In this document: positions 51,849 to 60,559 of the stretch, one piece after another
How positions within the stretch are numbered: the stretch's first letter is position 1
How the letters are laid out: each line of letters starts with the position of its first letter
Source: Rhodococcus sp. ARC_M6
Lineage (GTDB): Bacteria; Actinomycetota; Actinomycetes; Mycobacteriales; Mycobacteriaceae
Reading direction: 5' to 3'
Length of the DNA stretch: 64,000 nt
Assembly: GCF_022810305.1 (NCBI RefSeq)
Contig: NZ_JALGQH010000001.1
Span: 124,001 to 188,000, forward strand
The notes under the pieces: model-generated
What the model was told of the DNA's origin: nothing
Databases searched by the model: none
Seen by the model: only the letters and a program-made list of their open reading frames with translations
Made by a program: the position numbers and the translations under genes

Positions 51849-52883
51849 TCAACGAGTCCGGGTCGACGCCCGCACGATTAGTTCGACCGGCAGTCTCACC
51901 GATTCGACGCTCTTTCCTCCGATGAGGAATAGCAGGTGACCGACTCCGGTCGCACCGATCTTGCGGGCGGGTGACCGTACCGTCGTGAGCGGGACGGGTA
52001 GTTGCGAGACGACAGGAATGTCGTTGTAGCCCACCAGCGCAAGGTCGTCGGGAATGCTCAGGCCAAGGTCGCGGGCAACGCCGAGAACACCGATGGCGAT
52101 GGTGTCACTGACTGTGAAGATCGCGTCGGGACGCGTTGTGCCGCCGAGCAATCTGGCTGCGGCGCGCACACCGCCGTCCACCTCGAAGTCCGATGCAACA
52201 ATCCGGCTCGCCGGCAGTTCCAGCCCGGCTTCGGTGAGTGCATCCCGGAATCCGGCGACGCGCTCGCGGGAAGTGCTGGCATGGTCGGGTCCGGCAATTA
52301 TCCCGAGGTCTCGATAACCGCAGTCGAGCAGGTGTTTTCCGGCGAGATACCCACCGCGGCGATCATCGCCGCTGACATAGGGGAGTCCGACGTCGACGTG
52401 TCGGTTGAGGAGCAGAACCGGGAGCGACCGAGCCAGGAGAGACTCGACAAAATCGGTGCCCGGCAGGTGGATACTGCTGAGCATGAGGCCGTCGACCTGG
52501 CGGCTGATCAGGAACTCGACGGCTTTGCGTTGTGCATCCACGGCATCGGGTGGGCTGGAGAGCAGAACCGAATAGCCGGCGGCAGTCGCTGCCTCTTCGA
52601 TGCCTTCGAACATGGTGGCGACGACGCCGTCGGTGAGTCTCGGCATGACCACGCCGATCGTCGTGGTTTTGCGTGTTCGCAGGCTGGCCGCCCACAGATT
52701 AGGTTGGTAGCCAAGGTCTTCGGCAACTTGGCGCACGCGCCGAGCCGAGTCGGACCACCCGTCGACGGGTTCGGCTTGCCGTAGAACGCGCGACGCTGTC
52801 GAGATGTGGACCCCGGCCCTGTCTGCGATTTCGCGCAGTGTGGGCGGACGTCCACTACTGCGGTCAGACGGATGAGGCGACAT
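51849..52883 (-). CDS. LacI-family regulator of the glutaryl-CoA operon
   Basis: 344 aa from ATG 52883 (a TTG one codon earlier is possible). HTH TLREIADRAGVHISTASRVL and the hinge helix NLWAASLRTRKT are LacI hallmarks; the periplasmic-binding-like domain follows (IGVVMPRLTDG, GYRDLGIIAGP, ALVGYNDIPVV). Divergent from acyl-CoA dehydrogenase and CoA-transferase genes, with a perfect LacI-type palindrome between. Effector unlikely to be a sugar given its targets; glutarate or its CoA ester is a guess. Confidence 0.9.
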   Translation of the reverse strand: MSPHPSDRSSGRPPTLREIADRAGVHISTASRVLRQAEPVDGWSDSARRVRQVAEDLGYQPNLWAASLRTRKTTTIGVVMPRLTDGVVATMFEGIEEAATAAGYSVLLSSPPDAVDAQRKAVEFLISRQVDGLMLSSIHLPGTDFVESLLARSLPVLLLNRHVDVGLPYVSGDDRRGGYLAGKHLLDCGYRDLGIIAGPDHASTSRERVAGFRDALTEAGLELPASRIVASDFEVDGGVRAAARLLGGTTRPDAIFTVSDTIAIGVLGVARDLGLSIPDDLALVGYNDIPVVSQLPVPLTTVRSPARKIGATGVGHLLFLIGGKSVESVRLPVELIVRASTRTR

Positions 52884-52955
52884 CAACGGTGGGACTCCTG
52901 GTACGAATTCGGGGATTGACGTGGTGGCTGTTCGGTCCCTACTCTAGGTGATGCA

Positions 52956-52973
52956 AACGATTGCACAATCGTT
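52956..52973. promoter_or_regulatory. LacI-type operator palindrome
   Basis: AACGATTG-CA-CAATCGTT, an 18-bp perfect dyad, 45 bases before the dehydrogenase start codon and 73 bases before the LacI start. Size and A/T-rich arms with a central CA/CG step fit LacI-family sites. Confidence 0.75.
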
Positions 52974-53017
52974 CTTGCACCATTGCAAGCAGGTTCCACA
53001 TCCCCCTTGGAGGCCCC

Positions 53018-54190
53018 GTGACCACGCCGCAGTCCCTGTCAGAACTCTTTGCCATCGACACCCTGCTCGACGCCGAGGAAATCGCGATTCGCGACACCGT
53101 TCGGAAGATGGTGGATAGTCGCATCCGTCCGCACATCGGACAGTGGTTCGAGGACGCCGCCCTGCCGGCACGGGAGTTGGCACTGGAACTGGGATCTTTG
53201 GGCGTGCTGGGCATGCACCTGGACGGCTATGGCTGCGCCGGGATGAGCGCCACTGCCTACGGGTTGGCGTGCCAGGAACTCGAAGCCGTCGACTCGGGAA
53301 TTCGCAGTCTGGTGTCAGTGCAGGGGTCGTTGGCGATGTTCGCGATTCATCACAACGGCAGCGAAGAGCAGAAGAATGAATGGCTGCCTCGCATGGCGAC
53401 CGGTGAAGCCATCGGTTGCTTCGGTTTGACGGAACCTGACTTCGGATCGAACCCCGGCGGTATGCTCACCAATGCCAAGCGAGATGGCGACGACTGGATT
53501 CTGAACGGCACCAAGATGTGGATCACCAACGGTTCCATCGCGGACGTGGCTGTGGTGTGGGCGCGAACGGACGACGGTGTGCGCGGCTTTGTCGTTCCGA
53601 CAAACACTCCCGGCTTCTCGGCCCCCGAGATCAAGAACAAGATGTCGCTTCGGGCCTCGGTTACTTCCGAACTTGTCCTCGAAGACGTGCGTCTGCCGTC
53701 GTCGGCGATGCTGCCCAAGGCCCGTGGCCTGTCCGGTCCGTTGGGCTGCCTCAACGAGGCACGCTTCGGCATCATTTTCGGTTCGATGGGCGCGGCCCGA
53801 GACTGCCTGGAGACGGCGATCTCGTATGCGCGTGATCGGAAGGTCTTCGACAAGTCGTTGGCCGCCTACCAGCTCACGCAGGCCAAAATTGCCGACATGG
53901 CAGTCGAATTGGGTAAAGGGCAGTTGCTTGCCATCCATCTCGGACGTCTCAAGGATGCCGGCACGGTGCGACCCGAGCAGGTCAGCACGGGCAAGCTGAA
54001 CAACGTGCGTGAAGCAATCAAGATCGCTCGCGAATGTCGAACCATCTTGGGCGCCAACGGCATCACTCTCGAGTACCCGATCATTCGCCATGCCAACAAT
54101 CTGGAATCCGTTCTCACCTACGAAGGCACGTCCGAGGTGCACCAATTGGTGATCGGCCGCGCACTGACCGGAGAAGAAGCATTCCGGTGA
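53018..54190 (+). CDS. gcdH: Acyl-CoA dehydrogenase, glutaryl-CoA dehydrogenase-like
   Basis: 390 aa from GTG 53018 with TTGGAGG ahead. FAD enzyme with CFGLTEPDFGSNPGG, KMWITNGSIADVAVVWAR, KMSLRASVTSELVLEDVRLP and the catalytic Glu in TYEGTSEVHQL. The SLRASVTSEL stretch and gene context are typical of glutaryl-CoA dehydrogenase, which oxidises and decarboxylates glutaryl-CoA to crotonyl-CoA in lysine and aromatic breakdown. Its stop overlaps the next start (GTGA). Controlled by the LacI protein next door. Confidence 0.85.
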   Translation: MTTPQSLSELFAIDTLLDAEEIAIRDTVRKMVDSRIRPHIGQWFEDAALPARELALELGSLGVLGMHLDGYGCAGMSATAYGLACQELEAVDSGIRSLVSVQGSLAMFAIHHNGSEEQKNEWLPRMATGEAIGCFGLTEPDFGSNPGGMLTNAKRDGDDWILNGTKMWITNGSIADVAVVWARTDDGVRGFVVPTNTPGFSAPEIKNKMSLRASVTSELVLEDVRLPSSAMLPKARGLSGPLGCLNEARFGIIFGSMGAARDCLETAISYARDRKVFDKSLAAYQLTQAKIADMAVELGKGQLLAIHLGRLKDAGTVRPEQVSTGKLNNVREAIKIARECRTILGANGITLEYPIIRHANNLESVLTYEGTSEVHQLVIGRALTGEEAFR

Positions 54191-55329
54191 CATCCGCACT
54201 GGGCGACCTGGTCATCGCAGACTTCGGGCGCGTGCTCGCCGGGCCCTACGCCACAATGCTTCTCGCGGATCTGGGTGCCGAGGTGATCAAGATCGAACGC
54301 CCCGGCGTCGGTGATGACACCCGCACGTGGGGACCACCGTGGGTTGGGGACGAATCAAGTTACTTTCTCTCGGTGAACCGCAACAAGAAGTCCGTGACGT
54401 TGGACCTGCGTGACGAACATGATCTGTCGATCGCACAAGACCTGGTGCGCACGGCGGACGTCGTTGTGCAGAACTTCCTGCCCGGGACCATGGATCGGCT
54501 CGGGCTCGGTTACGACGCTGTGCGAGAAATGAATCCGGGTGTTGTCTACTGCTCGATCAGTGGCTTCGGTGGCAACAATTCGCTACCGGGATACGACCTG
54601 TTGATCCAGGCGGTCGGCGGGCTGATGAGTATCACCGGGCCGGATCCGCAGACTCCGACCAAGGCTGGCGTCGCTCTGGTCGATGTCATCACCGGCCTGC
54701 ATGCGAGTGTGGGAATTCTTGCGGCGCTGCGTCATCGGGATAAGGCGGGCGAAGGGCAGCATGTAGAAGTCAACCTGTTGTCGTCGTTGCTGTCGGCACT
54801 TGCCAATCAGTCATCCGGATACGTTGCGGCCGGGGTAGTTCCGCAAGCCATGGGTAATCGGCATCCCAGCGTGGCGCCGTACGAGGTATTCCAGACTGCG
54901 GACCGACCGTTGGTGCTGGCGGTGGGCAACGATCGCCAATTCGGTTCGTTGGTCGAGGTTCTGGGTATCCCGGAGTTGGCTGTTGACGTGCGATTCTTGT
55001 CCAACGGCTTACGCGTCGCGCATCGAGAAGAACTCTTCGACGCCCTGACCGCGGCACTCGCGGACGGAAGTGCAGACTACTGGTTCGAGAAGCTCACCCA
55101 ACGAGGGGTTCCCTGTGGGCCGCTCAACAACATTGCCGAGGCAGTTGACTTGGCCGAGCGGTTGAACCTGAATCCTGTTGTGAATATCGATGATCCGCGT
55201 CGCCCAGACCCGATCAGGCAGGTGGCCAACCCGATCGGTCTGAGCGTCACGCCGGCGACGTATCGGACGGCGCCGCCGAGGCTGGGGGAGGACTCGGCTA
55301 TATCTTCAGGACAAGCTTTCCGGTGTTAG
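54187..55329 (+). CDS. CaiB/BaiF-family CoA-transferase
   Basis: 380 aa from GTG 54187. Family III CoA-transferase: VIADFGRVLAGPYATMLLADLGAEVIKIERPG, catalytic Asp in the DLR/RTADVVVQNF region, and ISGFGGNNSLPGYDLLIQAVGGLM. Coupled to glutaryl-CoA dehydrogenase, so it most likely forms glutaryl-CoA from free glutarate, using succinyl-CoA as donor (as for human SUGCT). Ends 32 bases inside the convergent MDR gene. Confidence 0.85.
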   Translation: MTSALGDLVIADFGRVLAGPYATMLLADLGAEVIKIERPGVGDDTRTWGPPWVGDESSYFLSVNRNKKSVTLDLRDEHDLSIAQDLVRTADVVVQNFLPGTMDRLGLGYDAVREMNPGVVYCSISGFGGNNSLPGYDLLIQAVGGLMSITGPDPQTPTKAGVALVDVITGLHASVGILAALRHRDKAGEGQHVEVNLLSSLLSALANQSSGYVAAGVVPQAMGNRHPSVAPYEVFQTADRPLVLAVGNDRQFGSLVEVLGIPELAVDVRFLSNGLRVAHREELFDALTAALADGSADYWFEKLTQRGVPCGPLNNIAEAVDLAERLNLNPVVNIDDPRRPDPIRQVANPIGLSVTPATYRTAPPRLGEDSAISSGQAFRC

Positions 55330-56296
55330 CACCCGCAAACAGGAGATTGAGGCTGTCTCCGAAAGCATCGATGCCGCCGTCGACAATGTGTTCACGAGCA
55401 GTCAATTGGCCACTCTTGATCCACTTTCCGATCTGTTTCTGCGCCTCGGAGTATCGATCGAGGTAATCGAACACTACAAATCCTGTCATCGTTGCCCGGT
55501 TTACCAGCAGCGAAAGGTAGTGCGAGGGGCCGGGTTGTGGTTCGGTGGCGTTGTATCCGGCAATTGCACCGCAGATGACCACGCGGGCATGCAAGCGCAG
55601 ACGGGAGAGTGCAGCGTCGAGGATCTCGCCGCCGACGTTGTCGAAGTACACGTCAATTCCGTCGGGTGCTGCTGCGCGCAGACCCTTGTAGACGGAGTCG
55701 TTCTTGTAGTCGATGGCGACGTCGAAACCGAGTTCGTCGGTGAGCCAAGCGCATTTCTCCGGCCCACCGGCGATACCGATCACGGTGCAGCCATGGATCT
55801 TTGCGATCTGGCCGACGAGGCTGCCCACGGCGCCGGCGGCACCGGATACGACAACGGTGTCGCCATCCTTCAGCTTTCCGACGTCGAGCAGTCCGAAATA
55901 GGCTGTCACGCCCGGGAATCCGAGTGCTCCGAGCCAGGTGGGCAGGGGAGCGATCGACTCGTCGACACGCGTGACGTCGGCGCCGTCGGAAATTCCGTAC
56001 TCGGAGGCGCCGAACGATCCGGCGACAACGTCTCCGACCTTGTAGTCAGGGTGCTGAGATTCGGTGATATGCCCGACGCCGTGGGCGCGCATGACGGAAC
56101 CTAGTTTTACGGGCGGAACATACGACTTGACGTCGTTGAGCCAACCGCGCATTGCGGGGTCGAGGGAGAGGTATTCGACCTTGACGACAAACTCGCCGGG
56201 TCCGGCTACCGGAATGTCACCGTCCACGTAGTCCCAGGTGGAGGCATCGGGAAGTCCCGTTGGTCGGGCGGCGAGGCGTACTTGGCGGTTGGGCAT
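55298..56296 (-). CDS. NADP-dependent zinc-free MDR oxidoreductase (curcumin/LTB4-type)
   Basis: 332 aa. Medium-chain fold: GVTAYFGLLDVGKLKDGDTVVVSGAAGAVGSLVGQIAKIHGCTVIGIAGGPEKC (NADP site), VDVYFDNVGGEILDAAL and the MRGWLND segment typical of the PTGR1/CurA group. Reduces the double bond of enones/enals. No zinc ligands. Convergently overlaps the CoA-transferase by 32 bases. Confidence 0.9.
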   Translation of the reverse strand: MPNRQVRLAARPTGLPDASTWDYVDGDIPVAGPGEFVVKVEYLSLDPAMRGWLNDVKSYVPPVKLGSVMRAHGVGHITESQHPDYKVGDVVAGSFGASEYGISDGADVTRVDESIAPLPTWLGALGFPGVTAYFGLLDVGKLKDGDTVVVSGAAGAVGSLVGQIAKIHGCTVIGIAGGPEKCAWLTDELGFDVAIDYKNDSVYKGLRAAAPDGIDVYFDNVGGEILDAALSRLRLHARVVICGAIAGYNATEPQPGPSHYLSLLVNRATMTGFVVFDYLDRYSEAQKQIGKWIKSGQLTAREHIVDGGIDAFGDSLNLLFAGANTGKLVLKI

Positions 56297-56407
56297 GTGT
56301 CCCTCTCGGCAGGTCAGTTGAACTTGAGGCCGGATTCAATATAGGTGATCGGGTGGTAACTGGGGAAGGGTTCCGGACGGTTCGCGTCGTATGGGTATGT
56401 TCGATCG

Positions 56408-57289
56408 ATGAGCAACACAAACATCGAAGAAGTGCTTGCAGCGCCCGACTGGTTCACCACGGCATTGTCAGCGCCGGTCGAGACAGGTGCCTTGGAGGTT
56501 GAGGGTGCGACCATCCGGTTCCGTGCCTGGGGTCCGGTCGGGCCGGGAATCGTCCTGGTTCACGGCGGCGCTGCGCACAGTCAGTGGTGGGATCACATCG
56601 GACCGCAGTTCGCTGCCGGAACCCGAGTTGTCGCTCTCGATATGACCGGGCACGGGGACAGTGACACCCGCGAAACCTATTCGATGTCTCAGTGGGCGCG
56701 CGAAGTGATCGCTGCCGGCCGCGCCGGTGGGATCGAAGGAAAGCCGACCCTGGTGGGACACAGTATGGGTGGCATCGTCTCGTTTGTGGCCTCGAACCTG
56801 TACGGCAAAGATCTCGGCGGCGTTGTCATCATCGATTCTCCCTTGCGTGCGAGGACACCAGAGGAAGAAGCTGCCCGACGTCAGAACGCGTTCGGGCCGA
56901 AGAAGGTCTATCCGACCCGCGAAGATGCGAAGTCGCGCTTTCGTTTTGTTCCGTCACAGGATGCCGGATTGCCTTGTATCCGTGACCATGTGGCGGAAAC
57001 CTCGATGGTGGCCGTGGACGGCGGATGGTCGTGGAAATTCGATCCGAACTTCTTCCTGCGGGTAGGGGAGGAGGAAGCGCTGGGTGAAGGTACTCGTTGT
57101 CGCACAGCATATTTCCGTGCGGAGAACGGGATTGTTTCCGAAGAGTTGATGAGTCATATCTGCACGCTGCTCGGGCCCGAAGCCATCATCGCCGAGATTC
57201 CTGACGCCGGCCATCACGTCATGATCGATCAGCCTTTGCAGTTGGTGACGGGGATTCGGACCGTGCTGAGTGCGTGGGAAGCCTTGTGA
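56408..57289 (+). CDS. Alpha/beta-hydrolase
   Basis: 293 aa. Full triad signature: HGGAAHSQWWD (oxyanion loop), VALDMTGHGDSD, nucleophile GHSMGGIVS, Asp region in YFRAENGIV (acid less clear), and His in DAGHHVMIDQP. No signal peptide. Convergent with the MFS gene, overlapping it by 71 bases, which is long and leaves no room for a terminator between them. Confidence 0.83.
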   Translation: MSNTNIEEVLAAPDWFTTALSAPVETGALEVEGATIRFRAWGPVGPGIVLVHGGAAHSQWWDHIGPQFAAGTRVVALDMTGHGDSDTRETYSMSQWAREVIAAGRAGGIEGKPTLVGHSMGGIVSFVASNLYGKDLGGVVIIDSPLRARTPEEEAARRQNAFGPKKVYPTREDAKSRFRFVPSQDAGLPCIRDHVAETSMVAVDGGWSWKFDPNFFLRVGEEEALGEGTRCRTAYFRAENGIVSEELMSHICTLLGPEAIIAEIPDAGHHVMIDQPLQLVTGIRTVLSAWEAL

Positions 57290-58505
57290 AAAAGGCGATT
57301 GCCGGGATGATGGCCAGGGCGATCGCACCACCCGCAATCGCGAGAGCGGCGTAGCTGGTTGACGCCATCATGAATCCGGATGCCAGTCCGCCGCCGGCAC
57401 CGGCGATGGCGATAGAGACATCGACCGTGCCTTGAGTTTTAGCGCGCGCACTCAGGGGGACGGCTCCGGTGATGATGGTGGTTCCACTTACCAACCCGAA
57501 ACTCCAGCCGAGGCCGAGTAGACCGAGTGCCAAGGCGAGGCTGAATACCGAATCGGTGGGCGCAACCGCGGCGGTGATTCCGGCAGCAAGAAGTGTCACC
57601 GCTGATGCGACTGCGACGATGCGAGGTCCGAAGCGGTCGACCAGGAACCCCGACAGCGGTGAGGGGAGATACATCGCGGCGACATGCACAGCGATCACGA
57701 TGCCGGTGGCGCCGACCCCATGCCCATGATGCTGCATGTGGATCGGCGTCATTGTCATGATCGCGACCATGACCAACTGGGACAGGACCATGATCGTCGT
57801 GCCGAGGGCCACGGCACTGTTCCACATCGATGTCGGAGCCGAAGTGAGTGAGGGAACGTCGTCGCCCTCGGTGTCGTCGGCAAGTGTCCTCGCCAGGATC
57901 AGTGGGTCGGGACGCAAGAGCACCCAGAGAACAAGTCCGGCGGCGCCGTAGGCGAGTGCAGCGAGCATGAACGGCCCAGCGAGGCGAGGAATCGACATCG
58001 CTTCGGCGAGATCGCCGAGGACGGTCACGAGGTTGGGGCCGATCACTGCGCCGACGGTGGTTGCGACCAGGACGGTACTGACGGCTCGTCCCCGGTGAGC
58101 GGGGGCTGCGAGATCGGCGCCGGCATAACGGGCTTGGAGGTTGGTTGCCGTTCCGGCCCCGTAGACGAAGAGCGCAATGAACAACAGTGGAATGTTGTCC
58201 AAGGCGGCAGCAGCAACGACGCCGAGACTGCCGAGCGCGCCGACGGCATATCCGCTCGCGAGTCCGGCGCGACGCCCGAGTCGCTGCGACAGCCTGCCGA
58301 CGGTGGCTGCCGCAGCAGCTGATCCGATGGTGAAGAGGGCACTGGGGAGGCCGGCGAGGCCCGTCGAATCGAGCATGTCCTGCGCTAGGAGCGCTCCGAC
58401 GGTGATGCCGGCGGCCAACCCTGCTCCGCTGAGGATCTGGGCTGCTACTAGTACGCGAAGGGTTCGCCGTTGAGCGGCGTCGATGTCTGGCGTGATGGTG
58501 TTCAC
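57219..58505 (-). CDS. MFS transporter, 12-helix
   Basis: 428 aa from GTG 58505, just past the trpF stop (a TTG at 58532 would overlap it). About 12 helices; GRLSQRLGRRAGLASGYAVGALG (motif A), VGAVIGPNLVTVLGDLA (motif C-like), DRFGPRIVAVASAVTLL (second motif A). A His-rich loop MTPIHMQHHGHGVG in the middle might bind a metal. Substrate unknown. Follows trpF by four bases and is probably co-transcribed with it. Confidence 0.85.
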   Translation of the reverse strand: MNTITPDIDAAQRRTLRVLVAAQILSGAGLAAGITVGALLAQDMLDSTGLAGLPSALFTIGSAAAAATVGRLSQRLGRRAGLASGYAVGALGSLGVVAAAALDNIPLLFIALFVYGAGTATNLQARYAGADLAAPAHRGRAVSTVLVATTVGAVIGPNLVTVLGDLAEAMSIPRLAGPFMLAALAYGAAGLVLWVLLRPDPLILARTLADDTEGDDVPSLTSAPTSMWNSAVALGTTIMVLSQLVMVAIMTMTPIHMQHHGHGVGATGIVIAVHVAAMYLPSPLSGFLVDRFGPRIVAVASAVTLLAAGITAAVAPTDSVFSLALALGLLGLGWSFGLVSGTTIITGAVPLSARAKTQGTVDVSIAIAGAGGGLASGFMMASTSYAALAIAGGAIALAIIPAIAFFTRLPTHSARSESPSPTAKADRS

Positions 58506-58509
58506 GAAG

Positions 58510-59106
58510 TCAGTTGCGCACTGCTGCGACAAAGTTTTCGATCAACGCGTGATCCTTCACTCCGCGCGAAGATTCGACGCCACTGGACACGTCGACGCCC
58601 CAGGCTCCGGTGGCGTCCAACGCGGCGCGGACGTTGTCGGGGTTGAGTCCGCCGGCCAGAATCCACTGCCCCTGCGGGCGCGATTGCTGCTGCGCCCAGT
58701 CCCACGGCACTCCGGACCCGGCGTCAGCGCCGTCGATCAGGAGTTCGTCCTCACCCAGATCGAGGTTGTACCCATCGCGCACCTTGCCGGATACAACGGC
58801 ACGAATCACGAGGAGTCCGGCGTCGTGCAGACTCTGGACTTGCTCGGCGGAATCGAGATCATGGATCTGGACGTACTTCAGTCCGGTGGCCCGGGCGATG
58901 TCGAGGATCTGATCGAGGGGATTGCCCAGAAATACGCCGACCGCTCTGATGCCGTCAGGTACCCGTGAAATGAGATCTGCCGCCAGTGCGGGATCGACTT
59001 TGCGGACGCTCTCGGCGAACACAAAACCGATGGCGTCGACGCCCAGTCGCACAGCTAGATCGACGGTATCGGCGTCGCGAAGTCCACAGACCTTGATGAA
59101 TGTCAC
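58510..59106 (-). CDS. trpF: Phosphoribosylanthranilate isomerase
   Basis: 198 aa from GTG 59106. TIM-barrel of TrpF: catalytic Cys7 (FIKVCGL) and Asp125 (ELLIDGAD), phosphate loops ILAGGLNPDNV and GVDVSSGVESSRGVKD. Converts PRA to CdRP in tryptophan synthesis. A stand-alone trpF is unusual here, since most actinobacteria rely on the dual-function PriA or a TrpC-F fusion. The usual VQLHG motif reads VQIHD. No other trp gene is near. Confidence 0.9.
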   Translation of the reverse strand: MTFIKVCGLRDADTVDLAVRLGVDAIGFVFAESVRKVDPALAADLISRVPDGIRAVGVFLGNPLDQILDIARATGLKYVQIHDLDSAEQVQSLHDAGLLVIRAVVSGKVRDGYNLDLGEDELLIDGADAGSGVPWDWAQQQSRPQGQWILAGGLNPDNVRAALDATGAWGVDVSSGVESSRGVKDHALIENFVAAVRN

Positions 59107-59162
59107 CTGGTTCAGAGTACTAGTCTCGAGCGAGCGACATTCCTTCGCGCGAGAGGCTCGAC

Positions 59163-60464
59163 GTGGACTGGCTCTATCAAACGAGTGTGATCTCGGGGCC
59201 GTTGCCTGTGATCCTGACGGCGCTGGGTGTGCTCGGTGGATTGTGGCTCCTGAGTGGGAAGACACGGTGGTTTTACCGCTACGCGATCCCCGTCTGCGGC
59301 TTCGTTGCGCTTCTGATCATGGTGGCCGCGTGGATCCTGGTGGAAAAGGTGGTCGTGCCTTTCCCCGATCCGATCGCGATGTCGATTTACGTGTGGATCG
59401 GGATGGGCGTGTACGCGCTGCTGCTTCTCGGCCCACGCATCAAGGCGGGTGGGAGCATTCGAAGCGCCGCTGCCTCCGTGGTGGCAGCGTTGCTAGTTGT
59501 TCTTGCAGCTGCGACGCAGATCAATCTGGAGTTCTCGGCCTATCCGACAATCGGAATTGTGCTGGGCCACGACGATTTCGATCGAATCGCTCTCATCGAT
59601 GTACCCGGACCGACAACCCCGGTCATCACCGGAAATCCCACGGACACCGTGTGGAAAGCGCCGGAAGGCATGACGACTCGCGGTCGGGTCGCGACTTTGC
59701 CTGTCCCCGGTACGGTTTCAGGATTTGTCGCTCGAGATGCGGAGGTGTACCTACCGCCGTCGTACTTCACGGATCCGCGTCCGCTGCTTCCGGTACTGGT
59801 GTTGATGGCGGGGCAACCCGGGAGTCCGCAAGACTGGCTACAGGGTGGGAAGCTCACCGCCACAATGGATTCCTTTGCGCACCAACATGACGGGTTGGCG
59901 CCGATCGTCGTTCTGGCCGACGCCACCGGTACTCAATTCGCAAATCCGCTGTGTACCGATTCCCCCGCCGGCAATGTCGCGACGTACCTGGCCAAGGATC
60001 TACCGGCGGCAGTGACCGCAGCGTTCCAGGTCGATACGAATCCGAAGGCCTGGGCCATCGGCGGACTCTCTTACGGCGGAACGTGCTCGCTGCAGATGGC
60101 GACCAACTTTCCCGACGTCTACCCGACCTTCTTCGACCTCTCCGGTCAGCTCGAGCCTTCGCTCGGCGACCGCGCGCGCACCGTCGAGCAGATATTCGGT
60201 GGCAACGAAGGGGCGTTCAAGAAGGTCAACCCGATGGACATTCTGGCGGGACGGAAGTTCCCGGATTCGGGCGGAATCGTCGTGGTCGGTTCCGACGACA
60301 ACGAGTTCAAGCCCGGTCAGCAGAAGATCTACGACGCGGCCAAAGTTGCGGGGATGGATGTGAAGTACCTCGAACTGCCCGGAGGCCACAGCTTTGTCGT
60401 GTGGTCGGCCGCCCTCCAGAAGGAACTGACCTGGTTGTCGCAGCGTATGGGGCTGATCAGCTGA
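59163..60464 (+). CDS. Membrane-anchored esterase (antigen-85/esterase-D-like domain)
   Basis: 433 aa from GTG 59163. Four N-terminal membrane helices (about residues 10-125) then an extracytoplasmic esterase domain: LPVLVLMAGQPGSPQDWL, nucleophile GLSYGGTCSLQMA, DLSGQLEP, an Asp in GSDDNEFKPG and His in PGGHSFVVW. Relates to the mycolyltransferase/esterase-D superfamily. Could act on trehalose mycolates or other surface esters; not proven. Divergent from trpF. Confidence 0.85.
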   Translation: MDWLYQTSVISGPLPVILTALGVLGGLWLLSGKTRWFYRYAIPVCGFVALLIMVAAWILVEKVVVPFPDPIAMSIYVWIGMGVYALLLLGPRIKAGGSIRSAAASVVAALLVVLAAATQINLEFSAYPTIGIVLGHDDFDRIALIDVPGPTTPVITGNPTDTVWKAPEGMTTRGRVATLPVPGTVSGFVARDAEVYLPPSYFTDPRPLLPVLVLMAGQPGSPQDWLQGGKLTATMDSFAHQHDGLAPIVVLADATGTQFANPLCTDSPAGNVATYLAKDLPAAVTAAFQVDTNPKAWAIGGLSYGGTCSLQMATNFPDVYPTFFDLSGQLEPSLGDRARTVEQIFGGNEGAFKKVNPMDILAGRKFPDSGGIVVVGSDDNEFKPGQQKIYDAAKVAGMDVKYLELPGGHSFVVWSAALQKELTWLSQRMGLIS

Positions 60465-60481
60465 GTTCCTTTCCCTGTAAT

Positions 60482-60495
60482 TGGAACGTGTTCTA
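60482..60495. promoter_or_regulatory. KstR-type motif upstream of fadE
   Basis: TGGAACGTGTTCTA fits TnnAACnnGTTnnA with the inner dyad GAAC-GT-GTTC. It lies 64 bases upstream of the FadE start codon and is followed by an AT-rich TATATTCGGTATATGAC stretch that could hold the promoter. Confidence 0.55.
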
Positions 60496-60559
60496 TATTC
60501 GGTATATGACTGCTCCCCGGCAGTCGTCCCTGATCGTTCACTGACTGGAGTGCAGGCAC

